Notes: generated by a model not told the origin, from the sequence alone. A DNA stretch of 64,000 nt from Flaviaesturariibacter aridisoli (GCF_004343705.1 NZ_SKFH01000009.1:1-64000), one strand, 5' to 3'. Numbered from the stretch's first letter, positions 36,601-44,786 are shown. Numbers and translations: made by a program.

Positions 36601-36623
36601 TGTCAGGGTGAGCGCAGTCGAAC
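36601..36623 (+). repeat. Copy of the dispersed TGTCA..TGAGCGCAGTCGAA element
   Basis: TGTCAGGGTGAGCGCAGTCG followed by AA. It resembles the minus-strand copy after gdhA (14518-14544). It is followed by a run of CAAACTCC/CAAACTAC near-repeats up to the yebC start. Confidence 0.6.
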
Positions 36624-36661
36624 CACAAACCACAAACTCCAAACTACAAACTCGTTTTTTT

Positions 36662-37384
36662 ATGGGTCGCATATTCGAAGTACGTAAATCCGCCATGTTC
36701 GCCCGCTGGGACAAGATGGCCAAGAACTTTACCCGTATCGGTAAGGAGATCATTATCGCCGTGAAAGCCGGCGGCTCCGACCCGGGCACCAACGCGGCCC
36801 TGCGCCGCTGCTTCCAGAACGCCCGCAGCGTGGGCATGCCCAAAGACCGGGTGGAAGCGGCCATCAAGCGCGCCCAGGGCAAGGAACTGGTCAACTACGA
36901 CGAGATCCTCTATGAAGGCTATGCCCCCCACGGCGTGGCAGTGCTCGTGGAAACGGCTACCGACAACCACGTGCGCACCGTTGCCAACGTAAAATCGATC
37001 TTCAACAAAGGCGGCGGCACGCTGGGCAACAGCGGCTCCGTGGCGTTCCAGTTCAAGAAAATGGGCGTGTTCAAGCTGAAGCCGGAAGGCCTCAGCGCCG
37101 AAGACCTCGAGCTCGAGCTGATCGACTTCGGCCTCGAGGAACTCGGTGAGGGAACCGGCGAAAACGGCGAGGAAGTACTCGTGCTCCGCTGCGCCTTTTC
37201 CGACTTCGGCAACCTGCAGAAAGGGCTCGAAGAAAAAGGCCTCAACCCGCTCAGCGCCGAACTTGAATGGATCCCCAGCACCACCGTGGAGCTGTCTGAA
37301 GAGCAGGCCCAGGACGTGCTCAAGCTCGTAGACAAGCTGGAACAGGATGAAGACGTGCAAAAGGTGTTTCATAACCTGCAATAG
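36662..37384 (+). CDS. YebC/PmpR family protein
   Basis: A 240-aa YebC-type protein. [41 protein letters not shown] is the family N-terminus (usual form MAGHSKW...), followed by [39 protein letters not shown] and [18 protein letters not shown]. It was long called a transcriptional regulator. Recent work links the family to translation of proline-rich or stalling sequences. The start replaces the usual GHS motif with GRIFEVR, as in other Bacteroidota. Confidence 0.93.
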   Translation: MGRIFEVRKSAMFARWDKMAKNFTRIGKEIIIAVKAGGSDPGTNAALRRCFQNARSVGMPKDRVEAAIKRAQGKELVNYDEILYEGYAPHGVAVLVETATDNHVRTVANVKSIFNKGGGTLGNSGSVAFQFKKMGVFKLKPEGLSAEDLELELIDFGLEELGEGTGENGEEVLVLRCAFSDFGNLQKGLEEKGLNPLSAELEWIPSTTVELSEEQAQDVLKLVDKLEQDEDVQKVFHNLQ

Positions 37385-37412
37385 CGCGTGGCTGACGACT
37401 GATGTCTGATAT

Positions 37413-37441
37413 AAAAACGGATCGCTTTGCGATCCGTTTTT
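37413..37441. terminator. Hairpin terminator after yebC
   Basis: A 13-bp stem AAAAACGGATCGC with its complement (37413-37425, 37429-37441), loop TTT, T-run following. Confidence 0.9.
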
Positions 37442-37473
37442 TGTTGGCGTGAAATCCGGCTTCCGACATCCGC

Positions 37474-37481
37474 GATCTTTG
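37474..37481 (+). promoter_or_regulatory. -7-like element, predicted leaderless promoter of the DCC gene
   Basis: GATCTTTG (first base off consensus), then CACC and the ATG at 37486. Confidence 0.5.
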
Positions 37482-37485
37482 CACC

Positions 37486-37884
37486 ATGGAGCCCCCAGTA
37501 ATCCTCTTCGACGGTGTGTGCAACTACTGCAATGCGATGGTCAATTTCGTGCTCCGTGCGGACCGGGAAAAGAAGCTACGTTTTGCGGCGCTCCAGTCGG
37601 AGGCGGGGCAGCGGCTGCTGGCAAAGCACGGGCTTCCGCCCGACAGCCTCGAGTCTTTTGTCTTCATTGAGCGGGGACAAGTCTGGGATCGCTCAACGGC
37701 GGTATTGCAGGTGCTGCGGTACCTGCCCTGGTATTTTCAGCCGGCCCGGATCGGCTGGCTCCTCCCCCGCTCCTGGCGCGACGGCCTCTACAACCGGATC
37801 GCCCGCAACCGCTATCGCTGGTTCGGCAAGCGCGATGCCTGCATGATCCCGACGCCGGAAGTAAAAGCGCGCTTCCTTGACTAG
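37486..37884 (+). CDS. DCC family thiol-disulfide oxidoreductase (DUF393)
   Basis: A 132-aa thioredoxin-like protein named after the DxxCxxC motif: ILFDGVCNYCNAMVNFVLRAD at residues 7-27. Further in is RSTAVLQVLRYLPWYF. The two active-site Cys suggest redox activity; the physiological substrate is unknown. A predicted leaderless promoter precedes it, and a palindromic element follows immediately at 37886. Confidence 0.9.
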   Translation: MEPPVILFDGVCNYCNAMVNFVLRADREKKLRFAALQSEAGQRLLAKHGLPPDSLESFVFIERGQVWDRSTAVLQVLRYLPWYFQPARIGWLLPRSWRDGLYNRIARNRYRWFGKRDACMIPTPEVKARFLD

Positions 37885-37885
37885 G

Positions 37886-37982
37886 GAAGAACGCAGATTC
37901 TATAGATTTTTATGATTCGCCCAGATAAACGTTCGCATGCGCCAGCAAAATCATAATGAATCTTAATAGATCTGCGCATCCA
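37886..37982. repeat. Palindromic intergenic element, AACGCAGAT type
   Basis: Left arm AACGCAGATTCTATAGATTT then TTATGATT, right arm AATCATAATGAATCTTAATA then GATCTGCG. The arms are complementary with several small gaps. The same words (AAGAACGCAGAT, AATCAT, ATCTTAATA) occur in the element at 26541-26652. Confidence 0.7.
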
Positions 37983-38020
37983 GCTTGCGGCCCCGAAGCC
38001 TCGGGACTGCGCTCCTTCTC

Positions 38021-38827
38021 TTAGAGGCTGATCTCCCCTTGCAGGAAGAGCGCGCACTTGCCGCTCATCAGCACGCGGTCGCCGTCGAGGCTGCACCAGA
38101 GGTCGCCACCGCGCGGGGACAACTGCCGGCAATGGAGCTTTGTAGTGCCCAGCTTCTGCGCCCAGAACGGCACGATGTTGCAATGGGCCGAACCGGTGAC
38201 CGGGTCTTCGGGAATGCCGGCGCCCGGGTAAAAGCAGCGCGACACGATATCGGCCTCCCGGCCTTTCGCCGTAACGATCACGCCGATGGTATCGAGCTCC
38301 TTCATCAACGTATAGTCGGGCTCCACAGCCAGCACCGCGTCTTCATCGGGCAACACCACGAAATAATCGCGCGAGCGCCGTATTTCTACGGCTGCAGACA
38401 GGCCGAGGCTGGGCAGCAGGTTCGTCGGCACGTCGCAGTCTTCGGGCATGCGGGCAGGAAAGTCGAGGGTGTACAATCCGTCTTTCGCGCTCGCCTTCAG
38501 CGGTCCTGCTTTTTCGGTGGTAAAATGAATGTCCTGCACATGCGGCTCCAGGAAATTCTTGATCACGTAGGCGGAAGCCAGGGTGGCATGCCCGCAGAGG
38601 TCGATCTCGTATTCGGGTGTAAACCAGCGAATGTGATACGAGCCCTCGAGGCCGAACTGCGCGTCTTCGTTCTTCACAAAAAAGACGGTCTCGCTCAGGT
38701 TGTTCTCCATAGCGATCTGCTGCATCAGGGCAACATCGATCCATTCTGCAAGCGGGATCACCGCGGCGGGATTGCCTTTAAAAACGGATTCCGCAAAGGC
38801 GTCGACCTGGTAGAGGGGAAGTTTCAT
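38021..38827 (-). CDS. PhzF family isomerase/epimerase
   Basis: A 268-aa PhzF-like protein with the two-domain diaminopimelate epimerase fold. YQVDAFAESVFKGNPAAVIPL opens it, NNLSETVFF carries the catalytic Glu, IDLCGHATLASAYVI follows, and GIPEDPVTGSAHCNIVPFW in the C-terminal half is diagnostic. Phenazine genes are absent here, so phenazine synthesis is not implied; most genomic PhzF-like proteins have unknown substrates. Confidence 0.9.
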   Translation of the reverse strand: MKLPLYQVDAFAESVFKGNPAAVIPLAEWIDVALMQQIAMENNLSETVFFVKNEDAQFGLEGSYHIRWFTPEYEIDLCGHATLASAYVIKNFLEPHVQDIHFTTEKAGPLKASAKDGLYTLDFPARMPEDCDVPTNLLPSLGLSAAVEIRRSRDYFVVLPDEDAVLAVEPDYTLMKELDTIGVIVTAKGREADIVSRCFYPGAGIPEDPVTGSAHCNIVPFWAQKLGTTKLHCRQLSPRGGDLWCSLDGDRVLMSGKCALFLQGEISL

Positions 38828-38831
38828 GCTG

Positions 38832-38839
38832 TAAAAATA
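38832..38839 (-). promoter_or_regulatory. -7 element, predicted leaderless promoter of the phzF-like gene
   Basis: On the minus strand TATTTTTA, followed by CAGC and the ATG at 38827. Confidence 0.55.
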
Positions 38840-38967
38840 CAATCGGGCGACACCGCTTCAGCAGTACAGTTAGGGCTGGAAGCAGCCATCACAGACCTTC
38901 CCGGTAAAGAAGAAAAACCGGTCCCCCGGGCCTGGCGATCTCGTATTGCTTTCGGATGCGGACGCGA

Positions 38968-39594
38968 TCAGGCCGCCGGGTCGCGGTAAAAGCGGGGTAG
39001 CCCGAGGGCGTAGCGCACCGCGATCCAGCGGATAAAAAAGATCAGGAGGATGCACCCGATCTTGCTCAGGTCTTCGTCGATCGTGGTCCGTCGCAGGAAG
39101 TAATAGGCCGTAGCGCCACCGATGGAGGCGAGGGCGTAGATCTCGCGCCGGAAGAGCAGCGGAACCTTATTCAGCAGCACGTCGCGGAGCACGCCACCAA
39201 AGCAGCCGGTGACGGTGCTAAGGGCGATGCAACTGTAGCCGGGCAACCCGTTCTTGATGGCGATCTCGAGGCCGATGATGGTAAACAATCCGAGCCCCAG
39301 TGCGTCGAAAAGAAACAGCGCCGTCTGTAATTGCTTCAGGTAATGGCCAAACAGCATCGTAACCACCGAGGAGCAGAAGATAACGAGGATGGCCGTTCCG
39401 TTCTGCAGCCAGCTTACCGGCAGGTTGCCCACCAGCACATCGCGCAGGGTACCGCCCCCAATAGCCGACACGAAGGAGATAATCAGCACGCCAAAGGGAT
39501 CGAGCTTCCGCTCCATGGCCGAAAAAGCGCCGGCGATGGCGAAGGCCGCGGTGCCGAAGATGTCGATGAGGGAAAGGAACTGGTTGTAGTGCAT
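38968..39594 (-). CDS. Trimeric intracellular cation channel family protein (UPF0126/YadS)
   Basis: A 208-aa membrane protein with two repeats of a three-helix unit: DIFGTAAFAIAGAFSAMERKLDPFGVLIISFVSAIGGGTLRDVLVG and DALGLGLFTIIGLEIAIKN...TGCFGGVLRDVLLNKVPLLF. The GGGxxRD and GGVLRD motifs are signatures of this family, related to animal TRIC channels; prokaryotic members conduct K+ or possibly amino acids. It is preceded on its 5' side by the inverted repeat at 39597-39731. Confidence 0.92.
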   Translation of the reverse strand: MHYNQFLSLIDIFGTAAFAIAGAFSAMERKLDPFGVLIISFVSAIGGGTLRDVLVGNLPVSWLQNGTAILVIFCSSVVTMLFGHYLKQLQTALFLFDALGLGLFTIIGLEIAIKNGLPGYSCIALSTVTGCFGGVLRDVLLNKVPLLFRREIYALASIGGATAYYFLRRTTIDEDLSKIGCILLIFFIRWIAVRYALGLPRFYRDPAA

Positions 39595-39596
39595 GA

Positions 39597-39731
39597 TCGT
39601 GAGGCGTGAACCGTGAGGCGTGAGCAGAAAGTTCTAAAGTACAAAGAGGCGTCTAAAAACAGAAACGTGTAGCGCTCCACACGTTTCTCCCGGCGTAAGT
39701 GTACTCACGCCCGACGCCTCACGGTTCACGA
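39597..39731. repeat. Intergenic inverted repeat of CGTGAGG-type words
   Basis: The left arm (39597-39622) carries GTGAGGCGTGAACCGTGAGG then CGTGAG. The right arm (39702-39731) carries CTCACGCCCGACGCCTCACG then GTTCACG, complementary over about 19 bases, with an inner pair of AAACGTGT/ACACGTTT near 39661-39687. It fills the gap between the YadS-like and E1 genes. Confidence 0.75.
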
Positions 39732-39733
39732 TT

Positions 39734-42115
39734 TCACTCCTCCATCATCTGGAGCACCACGTCCTGGATCTCTTCGGCGTTGGGCTTCGAGAAGTAATCG
39801 CCGTCGGAGCCGTAAGCGGGGCGGTGGGCCTTGGCCGTGATGGTGCGCGGGGCCACATCGAGCCAGCGATAGCCGCCCTGTTCTTCCATCACCTTGGTGA
39901 ACATAAACGCCGCGGCGCCGCCGGGAACGTCTTCGTCGATGAAGGCAATACGGTTCGTTTTTTTCAGCGATTCGATGATCTTGTGATTGATGTCGAAGGG
40001 CAGCAACGTCTGCACGTCCACCACCTCGCAGGAAACGCCCTGCTGTTCGAGCAGCGCGGCGGCATCGAGCACGATGCGGAGCGTGGAGCCGTAGGTTACC
40101 AGCGTGATGTCGGTACCTTCGCGCACCACCTCGGGCACGCCCAGGGGCACGGTGTATTCGAGGAGGTTGGCCGGCAGCTTTTCCTTCAGGCGGTAGCCGT
40201 TGAGGCATTCCACGACGATGCCGGGGTCGTTGGCGCGCAGCAGCGTGTTGTACATACCAACGGCCTGCGTCATGTTGCGGGGCACGCACACGTGCATGCC
40301 TCGGAGCGAGTTGAGCACCATGCCCATCGGCGAGCCCGAGTGCCAGATGCCCTCGAGTCGGTGCCCGCGCGTGCGCACGATGAGCGGGCAGCTTTGCTGG
40401 CCGCGGGTGCGGTAGTGGAGGGTCGACACGTCGTCGCTCAGGGGCTGGAGGCCGTAGAGCAGGTAGTCGAGGTACTGGATTTCAGCAATGGGGCGCAGGC
40501 CGCGCATGGCCAGGCCGATGCCCTGTCCCATGATCGTGAGCTCGCGGATGCCGGTGTCGAAGATGCGCTGCTCGCCGTACTTCGCCTGGAGGCCTGCAAA
40601 GCCCTGGTTCACGTCGCCGATGTAGCCGAGGTCCTCACCGAAGGCAAAGGTTTTAGGGTTCGACGCAAACAGCTGGTCGAAATAATGATTGAGTACTTCA
40701 AAGCCGTTGAGCACGGGCGCATCGCCGGCAAATTCGGCGGCTACTTTGGGCACCCGCAGCGCGCTCTTCGGGCCTTCATTGTATAAATACGTATTGTACA
40801 GGTCCTTGTTCTCTTTCCGCAGGTCGTTGTAATAATCGCGCAGCCAGTAGGCCGACTCGTGCTTGCCGGTGGCGAGCAGGGCGGCGTTGAGGGTGCGGAG
40901 CACGTCGCGGCGCAGGGGCTCGCGCTGGGCCGCCAGCTCTTTGGAGAGGGCGGACAGCTTTTCCGCGGCGGCGGGAATCTTGGCGGCGGCATCCTGCAGC
41001 AGGTCGGTGGCGCGGACCACCTGTTGCTTGATGGGCGCGAGGTAACCGTCCCAGGCCTGCTGCTTGGCGGCACGCACCTCTTCGCGCACGGCGCCGTCGA
41101 TCTCGTCGAGTTCTTCCTCGGTGGCGAGGGCATTGGCCACGATCCACTCACGCAATTTCACGAGACCGTCCCACTGGCGCTCCCATTCGAGGCGCTCGCT
41201 GTTTTTGTAGCGTTCGTGCGACCCCGACGTGGAGTGGCCCTGCGGCTGGGTGATCTCCTCCACGTGAAAGAGCACGGGTGTGTGGGTTTCGCGGGCGAGG
41301 CGGATGCCTTCCTCGAAGGTTTCGCAGAGGGCGGCGTAATCCCAGCCTTTTACTTTAAAGATCTGGAAGCCGTTGGTGCCGTCTTCTTTCTGGAAGCCGG
41401 CAAGGGCCTCGGAGATGGAAGCTTTGGTGGTCTGGTATTTCTTCGGAACGGAAATACCGTAGCCGTCGTCCCACACGAATACGGCGAGGGGCACCTGCAG
41501 CACACCGGCGGCATTGATGGTTTCCCAGAACTGCCCTTCGGAAGTGGAGGCGTCGCCGATGGTGGTAAAGCACACCTCGTTGCCGTTGCGGGAAAGACCG
41601 GTTTCAGCCGCCAGTTCCGGCACGTTGCGGAAGCACTTGGAGGCGAAGGCGAGGCCGAGGCCGCGCACCATCTGGCCCGCCGTGGGCGCGATATCGGAAG
41701 AAACGTTTTTGCGGTCGGTAAGCGGCAGCCACTGCCCGGCCTCGTCTACCCAGCGGGTGGCGAAGTGGCCGTTCATCTGGCGGCCGGCGGAGAAGGGCTC
41801 GCGCTCGAGGGAAGGATCGGCATAGAGCTGCGCGAAGAACTGGTCGACGGTGGCCAGGCCGGCGGCGAACATAAACGTCTGGTCGCGGTAATAGCCCGAG
41901 CGGAAGTCGCCGGGCTGGAAGAACTTGGCCATGGCCACCTGGGCTACTTCCTTGCCGTCGCCAAAGATGCCGAACTTGGCCTTCCCGGTCAGCACTTCCT
42001 TGCGGCCCAGCAGGCTTGTTTCGCGGCTGAGCACCACCCAACGGTAATCCTGCAGCACTTCGTCGCGGAACTTATCGAAGGACAGGGCCTCCGCCGATTC
42101 ATTTCTCGATTCCAT
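39734..42115 (-). CDS. 2-oxoacid dehydrogenase E1, fused alpha and beta subunits
   Basis: A 793-aa thiamine-diphosphate enzyme with the alpha part at about 1-330 and the beta part at about 450-793. The alpha part has IAPTAGQMVRGLGLAFA and the ThDP motif GDASTSEGQFWETINAAG...WDDGYGIS. The beta part has FGEDLGYIGDVNQGFAGL, EIQYLDYLLYGLQPL and SGSPMGMVLNSLRGMHVCVP. A charged helical linker of about 110 residues joins them. It most resembles branched-chain 2-oxoacid E1, but pyruvate cannot be excluded. E2 and E3 genes are not in the window. Such fusions are usual in Bacteroidota. Confidence 0.9.
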   Translation of the reverse strand: MESRNESAEALSFDKFRDEVLQDYRWVVLSRETSLLGRKEVLTGKAKFGIFGDGKEVAQVAMAKFFQPGDFRSGYYRDQTFMFAAGLATVDQFFAQLYADPSLEREPFSAGRQMNGHFATRWVDEAGQWLPLTDRKNVSSDIAPTAGQMVRGLGLAFASKCFRNVPELAAETGLSRNGNEVCFTTIGDASTSEGQFWETINAAGVLQVPLAVFVWDDGYGISVPKKYQTTKASISEALAGFQKEDGTNGFQIFKVKGWDYAALCETFEEGIRLARETHTPVLFHVEEITQPQGHSTSGSHERYKNSERLEWERQWDGLVKLREWIVANALATEEELDEIDGAVREEVRAAKQQAWDGYLAPIKQQVVRATDLLQDAAAKIPAAAEKLSALSKELAAQREPLRRDVLRTLNAALLATGKHESAYWLRDYYNDLRKENKDLYNTYLYNEGPKSALRVPKVAAEFAGDAPVLNGFEVLNHYFDQLFASNPKTFAFGEDLGYIGDVNQGFAGLQAKYGEQRIFDTGIRELTIMGQGIGLAMRGLRPIAEIQYLDYLLYGLQPLSDDVSTLHYRTRGQQSCPLIVRTRGHRLEGIWHSGSPMGMVLNSLRGMHVCVPRNMTQAVGMYNTLLRANDPGIVVECLNGYRLKEKLPANLLEYTVPLGVPEVVREGTDITLVTYGSTLRIVLDAAALLEQQGVSCEVVDVQTLLPFDINHKIIESLKKTNRIAFIDEDVPGGAAAFMFTKVMEEQGGYRWLDVAPRTITAKAHRPAYGSDGDYFSKPNAEEIQDVVLQMMEE

Positions 42116-42119
42116 GCGG

Positions 42120-42127
42120 CAAAAATA
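42120..42127 (-). promoter_or_regulatory. -7 element, predicted leaderless promoter of the E1 gene
   Basis: On the minus strand TATTTTTG, exact, followed by CCGC and the ATG at 42115. Confidence 0.65.
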
Positions 42128-42198
42128 AGCGCTTCGCCCTACCTCGTTAAAAAAAGCCTATCGGCAGAAGCGGGCTTTCTCTTTCCGCCGGATTGCCG

Positions 42199-42206
42199 TA
42201 TTTTTG
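42199..42206 (+). promoter_or_regulatory. -7 element of the first DUF1573 gene
   Basis: TATTTTTG, exact; the ATG at 42224 lies 17 bases further on. Confidence 0.6.
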
Positions 42207-42223
42207 GAGCCATCCCGTTGTCT

Positions 42224-42667
42224 ATGAAGCGATTTCTGACCCTCGCCCTCTTCGTTTGCCTGGCCGCCGCCGGCCGTGCACAGGATGCCTCCGCGACCGA
42301 CCCGCTGCAGGTAAAGGAGGCGGAGTTCAACTTCGGCAAGATCCCCCAGGGGAAGCCGGTATTCCATTTCTTTGAAGTGGTGAACAGTGGCGCCACGCCG
42401 CTGGTGCTCAGCAATGTACAGGCCTCCTGCGGCTGCACCACGCCCGAGTGGGACAAGGAACATCCCATCGCTCCGGGCGGCAAAAGCACCATCAAAGTGG
42501 GCTACAATGCCGCGGCGCATGGCGCCTTTGAAAAATTTATTACGATCTCATACAACGGTTCGGGTTCCAAAATCATCAAGATAAAAGGAGAAGTGTGGCA
42601 GGCCCCGGCCGGTGCGGCCCCTGCGAACGCTTCCGTGGATTTTCTGAAACAGCAATTCAACAACTAG
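42224..42667 (+). CDS. Secreted DUF1573 protein (first of a tandem pair)
   Basis: A 147-aa exported protein. The signal peptide is MKRFLTLALFVCLAAAGRAQ. One DUF1573 beta-sandwich domain has EAEFNFGKIPQGKPVFHFFEVVNSG, SNVQASCGCTTPEWDKEHPIAPGGK and YNAAAHGAFEKFITI. The SCGCTTP motif holds two nearby Cys typical of the family. Function is unknown; the fold is Ig-like, similar to periplasmic chaperone or ASPM-SPD-2-Hydin domains. It is followed after 30 bases by its paralogue. Confidence 0.9.
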   Translation: MKRFLTLALFVCLAAAGRAQDASATDPLQVKEAEFNFGKIPQGKPVFHFFEVVNSGATPLVLSNVQASCGCTTPEWDKEHPIAPGGKSTIKVGYNAAAHGAFEKFITISYNGSGSKIIKIKGEVWQAPAGAAPANASVDFLKQQFNN

Positions 42668-42697
42668 ATAACTCCTAAAAAAAACAATAACCGAAAA

Positions 42698-43195
42698 ATG
42701 AGAAAGCTCCTCCTCGCCGCCGCCCTGATCGTTGGCGGTTTTGCAGCCAACGCCCAAGACGTGAAAGTTGACCAGGTGGTTAAAGTAAGCACCGAGAAGT
42801 ACGACTTCGGCAAGATCAAGCAGGGTGTACCCGTGAACACGGCCTTCGAGATCAAGAACATCTCCGACAAGCCCGTTGTGATCGAAAGCGCTACCGGCTC
42901 CTGCGGCTGCACCACGCCGACCGTTCCCAAAGAACCCATCGCTCCCGGCGCCACGGCCAAGCTGCCCGTGAACTACAACGCCGCCGCCATGGGCGCCTTT
43001 ACCAAGACGGTAACCGTGAAATTCGCTGGTGTAAACGAACCCAAGGTACTGACCATCACCGGTGAGACCATGGACGCCACCGCCTGGGATGCCAGCCACA
43101 GCGCCAAGCCTGCCGCTCCCGCCGCCGCTGAAAACAAGACCAAGGTGAAGACCAGCAGCACGAAAGAAAAGGCAAAGACGAAATCGTCCAAATAA
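42698..43195 (+). CDS. Secreted DUF1573 protein (second of a tandem pair)
   Basis: A 165-aa exported paralogue of the preceding protein. The signal peptide is MRKLLLAAALIVGGFAANAQ. The domain repeats YDFGKIKQGVPVNTAFEIKN, ATGSCGCTTPTVPKEPIAPG and YNAAAMGAFTKTV. It adds a low-complexity Ala/Pro then Lys/Ser/Thr-rich tail of about 35 residues (KTKVKTSSTKEKAKTKSSK) that the first copy lacks. The basic tail could anchor it to acidic surface polymers; this is a guess. A terminator follows. Confidence 0.9.
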   Translation: MRKLLLAAALIVGGFAANAQDVKVDQVVKVSTEKYDFGKIKQGVPVNTAFEIKNISDKPVVIESATGSCGCTTPTVPKEPIAPGATAKLPVNYNAAAMGAFTKTVTVKFAGVNEPKVLTITGETMDATAWDASHSAKPAAPAAAENKTKVKTSSTKEKAKTKSSK

Positions 43196-43217
43196 GTTAA
43201 AGCCCCATTCTCTTCTG

Positions 43218-43246
43218 AAAAGCCCCCGCCTCCAGCGGGGGCTTTT
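43218..43246. terminator. Hairpin terminator after the DUF1573 pair
   Basis: A 12-bp stem AAAAGCCCCCGC with its complement (43218-43229, 43235-43246), 5-base loop, T-run. Confidence 0.9.
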
Positions 43247-43363
43247 GTTAATTGGTCTATCCGTTTCCTGGCAACGGGCAGGAAGTCGTACAAATGTGCT
43301 CTCTCTTCATGCATCATCCCCCCATTCGCACAACTTGCCCCGCAAAGTGCGGGGTTACCCCAT

Positions 43364-43371
43364 TAATTTTG
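43364..43371 (+). promoter_or_regulatory. -7 element, predicted leaderless promoter of the aminotransferase gene
   Basis: TAATTTTG, exact, then CGCC and the ATG at 43376. A short palindrome CCCCGCAAAGTGCGGGG (about 43339-43355) covers the -33 region. Confidence 0.65.
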
Positions 43372-43375
43372 CGCC

Positions 43376-44569
43376 ATGCTTCAGATCTCCCAGCGCGGTC
43401 AGCAGATGCCGCCCTCCCCTATCCGGAAACTCGTTCCTTACGCCGAAGCCGCCAAGCGCGCCGGCACCCATGTGTTTCACCTGAACATCGGCCAGCCCGA
43501 TGTGGAAACACCGCCGGCCATCCTCGACGCCGTGCGTCACGCCGATATCCGGGTGCTCGAATACAGCCACAGCGCCGGCAACGAAAGCTACCGCCGCAAG
43601 CTGACGCAGTATTATAAAAAGGTCGGCATCACGGTCTCGCCCGAGGAGATCATCATCACCACGGGCGGCTCGGAAGCCATCCAGTTCGGCTTTTTCACCT
43701 GCCTCAACCCCGGCGACGAAGTGATCATTCCGGAGCCTTACTACGCCAACTACAACGGCTTCGCCGTGGCCGCCGGCGTTACCGTGGTGCCCATCACCGC
43801 CCGCATCGAAAACGGTTTCGCCTTACCGCCGATTTCCGATTTCGAAAAGGTGATCACCGAAAAAACGCGCGCGATCATCGTGTGCAACCCCAACAACCCC
43901 ACCGGCTACCTCTACAGCCGCGAAGAAATGGAAGCGCTCAAGACGATCTGCCTGAAGCACGACCTGTACCTGTTCTCCGACGAAGCCTACCGTGAATTCT
44001 GCTACGACGGCGCTTATATCAGCGCGTTGCACCTTGAGGGCATGGACCAGCACGTGGTGCTGATGGACACGGTAAGCAAGCGCTACAGCGCCTGCGGTGC
44101 CCGCCTCGGCGCTTTCGTTACCAAAAACAAGGACGTGCTGGCCGCGGCCATGAAATTCGCGCAAGCGCGCCTCAGCCCCCCGGGGCTGGCCCAGATCCTG
44201 GGTGAGGCAGCCGTGGACCTGCCCGATGCCTACTTTGACGCCCCCAAGGCCGAGTATATGGCCCGCCGCGACCTGCTCGTGCGCCGCCTCAATGCTATGG
44301 AAGGTGTGTATTGCCCCAATCCCGGCGGCGCCTTTTACGCCATCGCCCGCCTGCCCATCGACGACTCCGACCGCTTTTGCCAGTGGCTGCTCGAATCGTT
44401 CCAATACAAAGGCAATACGGTAATGCTGGCGCCGGCCACCGGCTTTTACGGTACCCCCGGCCTCGGCAAGAACGAAGTGCGCCTTGCCTACGTGCTCAAC
44501 CAGGGCGACCTGGATGCGGCGATGGATTGCCTCGAAGAAGCCCTGAAGGTGTACCAGCCCAACCCCTAA
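43376..44569 (+). CDS. Class I/II PLP-dependent aminotransferase
   Basis: A 397-aa fold-type I aminotransferase. LNIGQPDVETPPAILDAV, TGGSEAIQFGFFTCLNPGDEVI, VCNPNNPTGYLYSREEMEAL and LFSDEAYREFCYDG are aspartate-aminotransferase family motifs. VSKRYSACGARLGAFVTKN supplies the PLP Lys in the SKxxxxxGxRxG motif. Aspartate is the best guess for substrate. A strong terminator follows. Confidence 0.9.
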   Translation: MLQISQRGQQMPPSPIRKLVPYAEAAKRAGTHVFHLNIGQPDVETPPAILDAVRHADIRVLEYSHSAGNESYRRKLTQYYKKVGITVSPEEIIITTGGSEAIQFGFFTCLNPGDEVIIPEPYYANYNGFAVAAGVTVVPITARIENGFALPPISDFEKVITEKTRAIIVCNPNNPTGYLYSREEMEALKTICLKHDLYLFSDEAYREFCYDGAYISALHLEGMDQHVVLMDTVSKRYSACGARLGAFVTKNKDVLAAAMKFAQARLSPPGLAQILGEAAVDLPDAYFDAPKAEYMARRDLLVRRLNAMEGVYCPNPGGAFYAIARLPIDDSDRFCQWLLESFQYKGNTVMLAPATGFYGTPGLGKNEVRLAYVLNQGDLDAAMDCLEEALKVYQPNP

Positions 44570-44594
44570 CCCCTTTTTAAAAAAAATGGGACTG

Positions 44595-44627
44595 CAAAGC
44601 CCCGGTGCAACCGGCACCGGGGCTTTG
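44595..44627. terminator. Hairpin terminator after the aminotransferase
   Basis: A 14-bp stem CAAAGCCCCGGTGC with its complement (44595-44608, 44614-44627), 5-base loop, then TTTT. Confidence 0.9.
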
Positions 44628-44684
44628 TTTTGGCCGTTCGCTCCGCCCCCCTCCTTCCTGGTGAGGAGCCGGTGCCGTGGTCTG

Positions 44685-44716
44685 CTCCCCTTCCCGTTAG
44701 GAAGGGGCCGGGGAAT
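44685..44716. repeat. REP-like palindrome
   Basis: CTCCCCTTCCCGTTAGGAAG followed by GGGCCGGGG: arms CCCCTTCC and GGAAGGGG pair around CGTTA. The same style is seen at 18044-18116. Confidence 0.5.
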
Positions 44717-44786
44717 GGGTCTGGGTCGGAGGCACAAGAATTGCAAACATGCCAGCATCACTTCATTTTAAACAACCCTCTTTGTT

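Noticed and set aside
36601-36660. A riboswitch in the yebC leader
   Set aside because: The leader is low-complexity repeat words with no conserved aptamer-like structure that I can recognise.
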